Assembly (NCBI GenBank): GCA_937868025.1
Contig: CALMLJ010000115.1
Coordinates: forward strand, 1 to 48,216
Reading direction: 5' to 3'
DNA length: 48,216 nucleotides
Source: an uncultured Acidimicrobiaceae bacterium
GTDB taxonomy: Bacteria > Actinomycetota > Acidimicrobiia > Acidimicrobiales > Microtrichaceae
The position numbers and the translations under genes are program-made. How positions within the stretch are numbered: position 1 is the stretch's first letter; every line of letters starts with the position of its first letter. Below are positions 35,552-44,100 of the stretch, piece by piece. The notes below the pieces were generated by a model, which did no database searches, was not told where the DNA came from, and worked only from the letters and a program-made list of their open reading frames with translations.

Positions 35552-35839
35552 TCCCGGCAGGTTCGCCTGCGACAAATACGCTGCAGCACGACGGAGGACT
35601 TCGTTCTCCTGCTCGAGCAGCCGGATCCGGCGCTTCGCGTCGCGGAGCTCGGTGTTGTCCGCTGCGGTCGTGCCTGGCTTGATGCCGTCCTCGATGTCGG
35701 CGGTCTTCAACCAGCCGGTGAGGCACGATTCCGAGATCCCGAAATCCGCCGCGATGGTCTTCAGGTGGACGCCGGGCCCGCGGTTGCGGGCGACCCGGAT
35801 CACGTCCTCACGGAACTCCTGGGGGTAAGGCCTGGGCAT
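35546..35839 (-). CDS. IS3-family orfA helix-turn-helix protein
   Basis: A protein of 97 residues, full length for the family. MPRPYPQEFREDVIRVARN opens an HTH_Tnp_1 domain with DFGISESCLTGWLK as the recognition helix, followed by a leucine-zipper stretch (RRIRLLEQENEVLRRAAAYL). It binds the inverted repeats and normally fuses to OrfB by -1 frameshifting. Its end overlaps the orfB start by a few bases. Confidence 0.9.
   Translation of the reverse strand: MPRPYPQEFREDVIRVARNRGPGVHLKTIAADFGISESCLTGWLKTADIEDGIKPGTTAADNTELRDAKRRIRLLEQENEVLRRAAAYLSQANLPGK
35549..35555 (-). promoter_or_regulatory. Programmed -1 frameshift heptamer (G GGA AAA)
   Basis: On the minus strand GGGAAAA lies just before the orfA TGA, with codons GGA AAA in the orfA frame. 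It fits X-XXY-YYZ, and a -1 slip leads into the orfB frame (GKMMYPLV). This is the expected OrfAB fusion site. Confidence 0.7.
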
Positions 35840-35882
35840 GTGAACATCCTTCCAGCAGCACCTCTCGGCACCACAGATCGAA

Positions 35883-35907
35883 TGTCACCTACACGTGCAG
35901 CAGTCCC
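35883..35907 (-). repeat. IS right inverted repeat
   Basis: On the minus strand begins GGGACTGCTGCA and ends GTGACA; partner of 34636-34660. Confidence 0.85.
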
Positions 35908-36553
35908 CCTGGTCGCCGCCAAGGTCTGGGTGCAGGCGCCGCATCGCAAGACGGAACGCACCTTGACGCTTCGCCGGCTCGGCCAGGATCTCCGCGGCCG
36001 TGAACGGGGCCGTTCCGGACGCGACATCGATCGCCTCCCGTGCGATCAGCGCAGCGGCCTCGGCCAACGACATCCCCGCTGCCGGAAGCGGACGTCCAGC
36101 GCCCAGCGCCTCAAACCCCACGTACTGGGCGCCGCCAGCAGAGATCCCGAATCGGTCCACCATTCGCAGCGCCTCCATGCCCAACGCGATGGCCCGCACG
36201 TTCGTCTGCCAACCGTTCAACGTGGAGCGGTAGTTGCGGGACACGAACTGGTCGCACGCGAACTGGTACTGCCTGTCCGCACCGTCGAACGACAGGATCA
36301 CCCCCGGATGCTCCGGCGCCGAACGCCCCTTGGCCAACGCGCCGTCCTGGCGGATCGCGCCCGGCGGAACCGCAAGCTGGACCACGAGGTCGAGTCGAGT
36401 CCTCGCCGACGCCCCCTTCAGGGCCCGCACCTCGCGCTCGAGCAGCTCGAGCGTCGACGACCACGAGGCCTCGAAGCGGGACGGGCGCCTGTTGGCGGTC
36501 AGATCGCGGGGCCACACCTCGATCGGACGGAACGTGAAGTTGAGACGGGGCAC
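35885..36553 (-). pseudogene. J-domain-type protein truncated by the IS element
   Basis: The frame gives 222 residues, of which the last eight or so (GDCCTCR) come from the IS end. The body starts PRLNFTFRPIEVWP and contains LDLVVQLAVPPGAIRQDG, HPGVILSFDG, RAIALGMEALRMVDRFGI and, just before the break, RLHPDLGGD. HPDxGGD is the J-domain HPD motif, and this layout occurs in a family of actinobacterial mobile-element proteins annotated as DnaJ-like. The helix after HPD is missing. GTG 36553 is chosen for its AAGG site at 9 nt; an ATG at 36604 is the alternative. Function unknown. Confidence 0.7.
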
Positions 36554-36656
36554 AGCGCTGCCTTCGGTCAGGCACCGGCCGATGCCGGAGCTCACCAGGA
36601 ACATGCGTTGACCGCCGGTGGTGAACTTTCCGATGCGCCGTCAGATCCGGCGGCCT

Positions 36657-36662
36657 AACGTC
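36657..36662 (+). promoter_or_regulatory. -10 box candidate (TAACGT)
   Basis: TAACGT lies 26 nt before ATG 36689 in the 135-bp divergent spacer and would give a leader of about 20 nt carrying GGAGGGGG. Confidence 0.35.
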
Positions 36663-36688
36663 ATTCATCTGGACGTGGAGGGGGCGAC

Positions 36689-37153
36689 ATGACGGCAATC
36701 GGCTTGGGCATCAACGCAGGGACCAACAGACAGCTATTCGCCGTCGCCACCGACGACACCAAGGCGAAGTTCCTCGGCAAGGTCTTGAACTACATACCTG
36801 GCGACGTCGTCGCTGGGTATGTCGCGGTCATCGCCCTCACCGACTCGAGCAACGACCAGTGGGGACCTGAATGGCTGACCGCCGCCGTGTTCTTCGTGCT
36901 CGCCCCCATCGTCGTCGTCGCCTTCTTCTTCAGCAGCTTCAAGAAGACGCACAACGCGAAGCCTACGAAGAGCGACTACCCCGTCTACCGGATCATTGTC
37001 GCGCCTATCGCCTTCACCACCTGGGTCTTCTCTCTCCCGAGCAGTCCATTCCAGGACTTCGGGGAGATCGCCGACTACGCACGGACATTGGTGCTGATCG
37101 CCGGTGCCATCGGCCTCGGCGTCCTCGGAATGCTGTTCGACCCCGAGGACTAG
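36689..37153 (+). CDS. Small four-helix membrane protein, unknown family
   Basis: A protein of 154 residues. Hydrophobic segments lie at about 36-50, 63-84, 100-117 and 133-150, with short loops and an acidic C-terminus (DPED). The N-terminal 30 residues are soluble. KVLNYIPGDVVAGYVAV before the first helix looks like a conserved motif, but I cannot name the family. A strong ribosome site (GGAGGGGG) precedes the ATG. It is alone on the plus strand between the IS-truncated gene and the DUF5131/TcmP pair. Small membrane proteins of this kind occur as effectors in some phage-defence systems; that is only a guess. Confidence 0.65.
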   Translation: MTAIGLGINAGTNRQLFAVATDDTKAKFLGKVLNYIPGDVVAGYVAVIALTDSSNDQWGPEWLTAAVFFVLAPIVVVAFFFSSFKKTHNAKPTKSDYPVYRIIVAPIAFTTWVFSLPSSPFQDFGEIADYARTLVLIAGAIGLGVLGMLFDPED

Positions 37154-37264
37154 CTAGGCGGCCAACACCGACCGCTCCTCAAGCGTCGGCACCGCCTGCG
37201 CCGCCGGGACAATCCGGACCGGACAGCCAGGCTATGCGCTCCGGTTGCCCGGAGGTTGTGGTCC

Positions 37265-37277
37265 AGGGCGGCGCCCT
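37265..37277. terminator. Hairpin between convergent genes
   Basis: AGGGC-GGC-GCCCT followed by ATT on the plus strand, 111 nt after the small membrane protein gene. It overlaps the tcmP stop codon. The 122-bp gap holds nothing else I can support. Confidence 0.4.
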
Positions 37278-38226
37278 ATTCAGTCCAGTCTGCGCCGGGG
37301 ATCGTCAGCTCCACTCCTCGCCCGGCCTCCTTCGCTCCCGCGTTGCGTGACCACCTCATGAAGCGGTCCGCTGCCGGGTGATCGCTGGCGTGAATCATGT
37401 GGTACTGGACAGCGCCCGTCCTCGGGTCCCGAATGGGTGTCTCGTTCACGAACCGGTAGCCGAGACCTTCGAGCAGCTCCTTGTATCGCTCACGCAACGC
37501 CGTCGGAGATCGCTTGGCGTCCCAGAGATCCTGCCAAGCATCCCGGGAACCGAGCACACGGTCCAATCTCTGCACTCCAATCGGTTCAAGGTGCTTCACC
37601 TTGTCCCGTGGCCACATCCGACGGAGCGCCTGCTGGTCGTTGAACAGAATCCAAAGCTCCACCTTGCACTGCTGAGGCTTCTTCGGGTTCGACCCCTCGA
37701 CGTACGGCAAGTGCCCGGCGAGCGCCCGCACGGTGGCGAAGTCAAGCTGAGTGCTATCAGGGTCCAAGAGCGTGAACCATCGGGCATTGCTCCGATCGTC
37801 TGCCGCCAAGAGGGTCGGGATGACCTCGTTGCAATCACCCTGGATGATCTCTACCGTGGCCCGCTTCTTCTCAGGCAGCGCCGCCTTGAACGCCTCCAAC
37901 TTTGCGATGCTGCTCGCTTCCAGCTCGATCAGGATGTGCCGCTTGAACGACCCGTGATGAACTGCCCGAGCGGCAGAGCCCTCAGCCTCGACAGGTCGAT
38001 TACCTTTCGTCGAACTGAACCGTGCCTCTCCGGCGAAGGCGTCGAGGTACACGCCTCCGCCCGCGACCCGGCGGTAGACCTTCAGACATCGCTCCAAGAC
38101 CTCGAGCTTGTCCAGGGTCCAGCCGTGAAAATGACGAAGAACGGTCGAGTCATCCGCCTTCTTTGCGACCTGGCGTCTTGGAACGCGCTTCGGAAGGTCG
38201 CCGTTGAACATCCCCATCTGTTCCAC
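37276..38226 (-). CDS. tcmP: Three-Cys-motif partner protein (TcmP-like)
   Basis: A protein of 316 residues. VLRHFHGWTLDKLEVLERCLKVY, then YLDAFAGEARF (a Rossmann-like start similar to a methyltransferase motif I), then LLDPDSTQLDFATV, and HMIHASDHPAADRFM near the end match the three-Cys-motif partner family. These are encoded beside a DUF5131 (Gp37/Gp68) protein, as here, 9 nt downstream of its stop. The DAFAG and DPD motifs suggest a nucleotide or SAM-binding fold; activity is unknown. Start GTG 38226 is chosen because AGGAG lies 6 nt upstream; a TTG at 38232 is less likely. Confidence 0.82.
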   Translation of the reverse strand: MEQMGMFNGDLPKRVPRRQVAKKADDSTVLRHFHGWTLDKLEVLERCLKVYRRVAGGGVYLDAFAGEARFSSTKGNRPVEAEGSAARAVHHGSFKRHILIELEASSIAKLEAFKAALPEKKRATVEIIQGDCNEVIPTLLAADDRSNARWFTLLDPDSTQLDFATVRALAGHLPYVEGSNPKKPQQCKVELWILFNDQQALRRMWPRDKVKHLEPIGVQRLDRVLGSRDAWQDLWDAKRSPTALRERYKELLEGLGYRFVNETPIRDPRTGAVQYHMIHASDHPAADRFMRWSRNAGAKEAGRGVELTIPGADWTE

Positions 38227-38235
38227 GGCCAACTC

Positions 38236-38991
38236 CTACGCACGTCGTCTGGGCTGAACCGGCACTTCCGAGTGAATGACTCCGTCAAGCTGACGGCCCT
38301 GCGCCTTGGCAGTCCGACCGCCCCATTGCTTGAAGAAGAAGGACACCTCAGCCTCATTGCACTTGTCCCGCACCCCGCGAATCCACGTTACATCGACGGG
38401 CCGATAGCGAGGGCCTGACTCGCCTCCAGCGATCACCCAGTCGATCCCCGTGAGGTCGAGGCTCGGCAGAGGACCCAGGAGAGGTTCACACGACAAGAAC
38501 CGCACGGCTGCGGACTCGACCTCACGGAGGTGGTCGACTCGGAAGGTGTACCGGTCGGTCTCGACGCTGACCCCCATCCAGACGTTCTCGGGCCAGTCGA
38601 GGCGATCGGCGATCCGAGCAAGGCGCTTCGATCGCTTCGTGAGCACCTGGTAGGTGTGGCGGGGCGTGTCGGCCATCACGGCGAACACGTCCCGTATGAA
38701 GCCGATCGGGACCTTGTCGTGAAACAGGTCGCTCATGCTGTTGACGAATACGGTCCTCGGATTCCGCCAGTGATATGGGATCTCGAGCGTGCTCGGATGA
38801 AGCGTCAGCCCGAACCCTGGCCCCGAGGTGCGAGGATCACCATCGTTCTGATACTTGCCGGTGCCCATCCTCTTGAGACGAGCCGACAGAGCAAGGGCGT
38901 AGCAGTTGTCGCAACCCGGCCCAACACGGTCGCAGCCGGTTGTCGGGTTCCAGGTGGCCTCGGTCCACTCGATTGGCGATCTGTCGGCCAC
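38236..38991 (-). CDS. DUF5131 (phage Gp37/Gp68) three-cysteine protein
   Basis: A protein of 251 residues. SPIEWTEATWNPTTGC opens the protein and Cys20, Cys27 and Cys30 form C-x6-C-x2-C, the family's three-Cys motif. FVNSMSDLFHDKVP, YQVLTKRSKRL, MGVSVET, FLSCEPLLGPL and WVIAGGESGP are strongly conserved in this family. The fold is thought to be radical-SAM-like, with spacing unlike the canonical C-x3-C-x2-C. GTG 38991 is preferred because GAGGAG lies 7 nt upstream; an earlier GTG at 39006 sits on that site. It forms a two-gene operon with TcmP. Confidence 0.85.
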   Translation of the reverse strand: MADRSPIEWTEATWNPTTGCDRVGPGCDNCYALALSARLKRMGTGKYQNDGDPRTSGPGFGLTLHPSTLEIPYHWRNPRTVFVNSMSDLFHDKVPIGFIRDVFAVMADTPRHTYQVLTKRSKRLARIADRLDWPENVWMGVSVETDRYTFRVDHLREVESAAVRFLSCEPLLGPLPSLDLTGIDWVIAGGESGPRYRPVDVTWIRGVRDKCNEAEVSFFFKQWGGRTAKAQGRQLDGVIHSEVPVQPRRRA

Positions 38992-39021
38992 GGCCAGGCT
39001 CCTCACCGAAGGTAGTCATCG

Positions 39022-39027
39022 ATCCTA
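39022..39027 (-). promoter_or_regulatory. -10 box candidate of the DUF5131-tcmP operon (TAGGAT)
   Basis: TAGGAT on the minus strand, 30 nt before GTG 38991; the leader of about 24 nt carries GAGGAG. Confidence 0.5.
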
Positions 39028-39071
39028 ACGGTGACCCCTGACGCTCTCGGCGGACGTCGAGCTCAAACCGC

Positions 39072-39242
39072 GTGACGTCTGCGCAAGGTGATGCGGGAAC
39101 CGTGCTCGTCTGGCTGGTCGCAGGCCGCAACCAGCTGTTCGACGCGAGTCTCCTGCTGGGCTACGCCGGAGTGGTGCCCTTCGGGGCACCACCCAAGGAC
39201 GGCTCGGTGATCTACACCACCACGTCCTGGCAAATCACCTGA
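39072..39242 (+). CDS. Short ORF, possible gene remnant
   Basis: From GTG 39072 to TGA 39240-39242, 56 codons read VLVWLVAGRNQLFDASLLLGYAGVV and end TTTSWQIT. The third-position GC is high, as in real genes here, but there is no ribosome site and no family I recognise. It may be the tail of a lost gene. Low confidence. Confidence 0.25.
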   Translation: MTSAQGDAGTVLVWLVAGRNQLFDASLLLGYAGVVPFGAPPKDGSVIYTTTSWQIT

Positions 39243-39300
39243 ACCGACCAAGAGCGAACACGGCCAGTGAAGCGATCGAGTCCGCCGCGCCGGGCTTCCA

Positions 39301-39337
39301 CCCCTCGGTCGAGCGCAGAGAACGCTCGACTGAGGGG
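39301..39337 (-). terminator. Strong 15-bp hairpin downstream of the RHS operon
   Basis: Arms at 39301-39315 and 39323-39337 pair over 15 positions with one G.T, around a 7-nt loop. It is the most stable hairpin I found in the window. It lies about 195 nt after the candidate immunity gene stop. No T-tract; a terminator or processing site is inferred. Confidence 0.5.
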
Positions 39338-39397
39338 GCAGTGGGACTACTGAATCTGGTAGCTGGTCGACATGATCAGCATGGCGCCGTCATTGAG

Positions 39398-39416
39398 CGG
39401 CCCACCGAATGGGCCG
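39398..39416 (-). terminator. Second hairpin downstream of the RHS operon
   Basis: CGGCCCA-CCGAA-TGGGCCG, 7-bp stem and 5-nt loop, between the candidate immunity gene and the larger hairpin. Confidence 0.4.
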
Positions 39417-39532
39417 TTGCCTCTTGAAGGTTGCGCCTGGAGTGCTAGTGGTATGCGTTGTACCTGTTAGCTATGACTGCAATGATGCGTGCACTTGAAT
39501 CGAGCGTCAGGAGTTGGGAACGCGCTTAGACG

Positions 39533-40051
39533 CTAATCGTCGGAGGAGATTGCGGCCCATAGGCCCAGATGGCGGTCTAAAAGGTACGCGGCGTCGAGGG
39601 CCGGATAGTCGGACCGGAGACGCTCTGCGATATTGCGCCAGACGTCCACCGCTGACAGATCCTGGGGGTCAGCAAAGGCATCGACGAGGAGACGCATCGG
39701 CGACCTCCATTCGCTGAGAGTTTGAGTCCGGCGAGTAGATCGAAGGACAATACGTCGGCCCAATAACAGGTGAGTTGATACCTGAACCGGACCCCTCTCG
39801 AATGGCACTACTATTTGGTCAGTGGCAGCGAAAAACCGCCCCTCATCGTAGACCACTAGCAACCGTTCTCCACCGAACGTTCGCGCCAGACCGCTACAGA
39901 CACCCGGGTTCTGGTGGTAGTAGAAGTCATCAGCGACAACGACTCGTTGGAACTCGAAGCCGTCTTCGCCGAGACGATAGGCATCGAGGCGACCATCGGC
40001 CGCGATTCCGATCTCCGACTCGGAAAGGCCCAAGGAGGTTGCCCGGCTCAC
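39533..40051 (-). CDS. Candidate immunity protein for the RHS toxin tip
   Basis: A protein of 172 residues, soluble, without signal peptide or known motif. It opens SRATSLGLSESEIGIAADGRLDAYRLGEDGFEFQ and ends LLDRHLGLWAAISSDD. The GTG at 40051 lies 2 nt after the RHS stop with AGG about 5 nt upstream, so the two genes are cotranscribed. A small orphan gene directly behind an RHS tip is the standard position of the cognate immunity gene; that role is inferred from position only. Its base composition matches the AT-richer tip and not the RHS core. Confidence 0.6.
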   Translation of the reverse strand: MSRATSLGLSESEIGIAADGRLDAYRLGEDGFEFQRVVVADDFYYHQNPGVCSGLARTFGGERLLVVYDEGRFFAATDQIVVPFERGPVQVSTHLLLGRRIVLRSTRRTQTLSEWRSPMRLLVDAFADPQDLSAVDVWRNIAERLRSDYPALDAAYLLDRHLGLWAAISSDD

Positions 40052-40053
40052 AG

Positions 40054-41190
40054 CTACCTGATGTTGGCGGTCATCGCGGCCCCACCAATAGTGCTGTAGT
40101 ACTCCTGTTTTCCATAGAAGAGAAAGTCCATCATTCGATTCGAGTGATCAATTCCGTCGAACACGCTCTGGAGATTCGAGTTCTGGATCCGCATCTGCGG
40201 CGTGATCTCGTTCACGCCCTGCCGCCAAGGGAGTCGATTGAATCCCTTCTCGATGACCGCGACCTGCCACTTCGGCATTCCGGATCGCACGGCTTGTTTA
40301 ATCGTATCTCGAGCTGTGCTGCCAGTCAGGACAGCCTCGTACGGAGTGGCACCTGCACCATACGCTGCCGCCGCCTCGCCCTTGGCCGTCGAGATCAAGC
40401 GGTGGTAGCTGTTCCGTGCGAGCGAACCGCCCACCCCTACGGCCGCGACTCCGCCGAGGAGTATGTCTAGCCCGATCGACCGTGGATCGAAGCCGGCACG
40501 CAACGACTGTCCGAAGGTCGCGCCCCCGAGCGCTGCCTGAGAGGCTCTGCTGAGGATTCCGACGCCCGCGGCGCAGGCGGCGCCAAGAACGAAGGTACCC
40601 ACCGAGGCGCACGCCGCTCCCGCAAGGATGCTTCCGCCAATGACGAGGCCGAGGGAGAAGCCCGTAATAAACTGGACGAGTCCCACGAGAGCCGCGTCGA
40701 TTTTCTCTGGTAGATCTCCAAGGAGTAACTGTTCATTCAGCCAGGAGAAGATGGCGGGCATCGCAGCATGCGAGGCGGCACAAACGCCCGCTGCGGTAAG
40801 CGAAGTAGTCTTGCCAATTGCGCTGCATACGCTCGCGTTCATAGCGATGTTTGCGGCGAACTGACGATCCGTCCACTTCGATGAGTCCACGATATGAGGT
40901 TCGCCGTCCATTCCAATCTGGACGAAGGGTTCCTTTGGTTCTGGTTTGCTGCTCTTGTCCGAATGGGCGTTGCTCCACTGGCGAATCATCTCTTCTCGCC
41001 AGATCAGAACATTGGGCTCGACTACCGTGCTCCAATGGATGCCCATAAAGAAGCTGATCTGTTGATCGTTGAGGCCGGCGTTGCGGCCGTTCTGGATTCC
41101 GCCGAGGAACTCGCGCGTCTTGTATGCGTTCAGATCCGCTTCGACGTCAGCGGTGAACTTTCCCCAGTCATCGTTAGGGTTGGCCGCCAT
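40054..41190 (-). other. RHS C-terminal tip (candidate toxin module)
   Basis: The coding stretch after the DPTG core-end motif. It encodes 378 residues with no YD repeats and a hydrophobic region (VQFITGFSLGLVIGGSIL). Its final 115 residues I cannot match to a known nuclease or deaminase. Sampled lines have 52-55% G+C against 62-65% in the core, a sign of an exchanged cassette. Confidence 0.65.
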
Positions 41191-44100
41191 CCCCGTCGGA
41201 TCCCAATTGGAGAGTGGGTTGTTGACCGCATAGGTGTACCGGTTGAGGCTGAGGGGCGATTCGAGCCGCCCGTTGTAGGAGTCCCGCGAGGTGAAGGTTG
41301 CTGTGGTCGGCTGGTAGTGGCGAGTGCCCATCCACACCTCGCCGCTCGTGGGGTCGGTGTAGTCGCCCTGGAAGCCGACCGTCGGGTTGAGGGAGCCGGT
41401 GGTGTTGATCCTCTCGCCATGGGGATTGAAGGCGGTGGACGTGTCCACCTCGCCGGACGTCGGCTCTCGAAGGCCGACGACGTTTCGGTGCGGATCGACG
41501 ACCGCCCATCGGGCGTTGAGGCCTCCGCTTTCCATCGTTGACAGCACGGTTCCGTCAAGGCCGTGGTTGGTCACCCAATCCCCATCGTCGACCGGGTCGA
41601 TGGACAGTCCGCTGTAAGTGAATGGGTCTGCGTCTCGGGACGCGATCCGACCGAGGCCGTCGTACGCCATGGTGGTCGCGCCGTTGGTGAGGTTCTGACC
41701 GAAGACATCGAACGTGAGGTTCGTCGTCGTCAGGCCCTTCGTCACCGAGGCCATTGTTCCGCGATCGGTCCAGGTGTAGGAGTCGGACCCAGCGCTCGTG
41801 AGGCGGTTCTGCTCGTCGTACTGGTAGCTGATCGCACCAGCGCTCGTCCGGTTTCCAGCGAGGTCGTAGCTATAGAACGTCGGCGTGGCAGTGGTGTCCC
41901 ACCACTCTGCGAGTTCGTTGCGGCTGTTGTACACGTACCACTGGAAACCTGCGTCGGCGGGGTTGGACGATCCCCAGACGAACGTTGCCGCGACGTTGCC
42001 GTCGGCGTCGAAGTCATACGAGCGAGCCATGGTCTCGGGATCGCTATTCGGGTTGGGCAGGAGTACGTCCCAGTCGATGCGGCCGTAGTTGTCGTAGCCG
42101 GTCCACCGAACCGGGACATCAGGTGAGCCCGTGAGGCTCGAGTCGAAGTTCGCTGCGAATGTGCGTCGGCCGGCGTCGTCGTAGCCGTACTCCGCCTTTC
42201 CACCGGTGATCGGGTCGGTTTCCTCAGCCAGCCTGCCGGCGTCGTCGTACAGGTAGTTCGACGTGCCGGCCGGGTCGGTACGAGTTTCGAGTTCCCCTCG
42301 ATCGTTCCAGGTGAACGCCGAGTTGCCTGCTCCACCCGTGACCGCAGTGGGCAGACCTCGATCGTCATACTCAACGTCGATCGTGGCCGTCGGGTGGGAG
42401 ACGCTGCGCATTCGACCAGCGTCGTCGTAGCTGAAGGTGCGGGAACCTGATGCTCCCGTCGCTGTCTCGGACAGCGGGCGTCCGGCGTCATCGAACGTGC
42501 GGTCGAGCTCGACCGATCCAGGTTGGATCTCTTTGGTGACGAGACCCGCCCCGTCGTAAACGGTGGTCCAGGTGCGCTCAGCAAGCGTTGGACTGGTGCT
42601 CGTGGCGGGCTCGATTCGGTCCGCCAGAAGGTTCCATTCCTGGTAGGTGAGGATGGTGCTCTCGCCTTCCCCGTTCTTCACCCGGGTGTTGTTGCCAGCG
42701 GCGTCGTAGTAGAGGTCAGTTGTGGAGGCTTCGGGGCCTGAGCCGATGGTGACCGACTCCATGCGGCCGGCGTCATCCCAGATGACCGTTGTGGCGCGTC
42801 CTTCAGGGGACGTTGTGGCCCGGCGCAGACCTCGGGCGTCGTAGTCGATCACGGTTGTCTGCGGCGTCTCGGCGCCGGCGAGACCGGTGTTGGCAGTGGA
42901 GGTCATTCGCCCGGCCTGGTCGTACCCGAACGCAGTGTGGATATCCGACTCGTCGACCTCCTCGACCTTGTCACCGAAGGGGTTGAAGGCAGTGGTCGCC
43001 GTGTGTGAGAGCGGGTCCGTAACCGCGAGCACTTGCCCAGCAGCGTTGACCGTCCTCGTCGTCTCCTTGTCCAGTTCATCCTTGAAGTAGGTCTGGTTGC
43101 CGAGACTGTCGTAGTCGTAGGTGGTTGTCAGCTCTTTGGTCGCTGCAAGCGGCTGCCGGACCTCGACGATCCGGTGTCGCAGGCGATCGGCCATGTCGTA
43201 CTCGAACCGAGTGACTGCGCCGGTCGGGTCGACTGTTCGGACCTGGTTGCCGACGAAGTCGTAGAAGGTGAGATTCTCGACCTGGCTCGACGGAGCGGAG
43301 CCCGGCGTGAGTGTGCGGTAGACACGGTTGAGCTGGTCGAAGTCGAACGTCGAAGACTTTCCACGACGGTCGACTTTGTAGACGAGGTTCCCGACGCCGT
43401 CGTAGGACATCAGCTCTGCCGCGGTGATCGGCGAGCCGCCGGGAGGCGTGTACGTCGGATACCAGATCGCTGTCTCACGACCCAGGTCGTCGTACCAGTG
43501 CTCAGTGACGTTGCCGTTGGCGTCCTCCTCGTGAGAGGCCTCGCCGAACTCGTTGTAACCGGTGATCGTCTCCGGGCGGCTGTCTCCGCCGCTACCGTTG
43601 GACTCGTTGTGCACCTCGGGTGCGGTCCGCACGGTGGGGCGACCGAGCTGGTCGTAGTCGGTCTCGAAAACGTTGTCTTCCGGATCCTGCTCGCTGGTGA
43701 CGCCGCCACGCGCGTTGTAGGTGTACGTGGTCTCGAGGTCGGTGGTGACGTCGTTCTCAACCGTCTTGGTAAGCAGCAGACCGTCGTCGTTATAGGCCAG
43801 GTGGGTGATCCGATCAGGAATCCCGGTGATCGCGGTGAACCCGTCCCGGGTCATGGTCTTGGGGTGGCCCGCTGCGTCGTAGACCGTTGAGGTGCGACGT
43901 TCGGGGTCGCCATCTGAATTGACGAGCGTCTGCTCCTCAACAAGGCCAGCAGGGTTGTACTCATATGCCGTTGTCCGGGCGTAGTCGCTGCCAACGAGGT
44001 TGCCCTCATGCTTGAACAGAACGTTGCCGACCTGGTCGAACTCATTGACCTCGAGCCTCAACTCGTGAGGCGTCGGATCGACCTCGATTCGCTCCTTGAA

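Larger units (their letters stand above)
34636..35907 (-). mobile_element. IS3-family insertion sequence, inactive
   Basis: A 1272-bp element bounded by imperfect 25-bp inverted repeats (34636-34660 and 35883-35907; 12 outer bases identical, 20 of 25 overall). It has an intact orfA and a broken orfB. No target duplication is visible: the flanking bases are AGAT on the left and CCTG on the right. The right end interrupts a J-domain-type gene. Confidence 0.88.
39243..39532. other. Non-coding gap with two strong hairpins
   Basis: Between the short ORF and the candidate immunity gene I see no gene. The gap contains the hairpins listed at 39301-39337 and 39398-39416 and otherwise AT-richer unremarkable sequence. 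Confidence 0.5.

Noticed and set aside
34632..35911. Target-site duplication of the IS element
   Set aside because: Flanking 3-4 bases differ on the two sides (AGAT against CCTG), so none is claimed.
39063..39251. 62-codon minus-strand ORF
   Set aside because: No ribosome site. The opposing plus-strand frame has better codon use, and even that is weak.
39301..39416. tRNA or small RNA gene at the hairpins
   Set aside because: No cloverleaf, anticodon arm or promoter could be found; only two simple hairpins are present.
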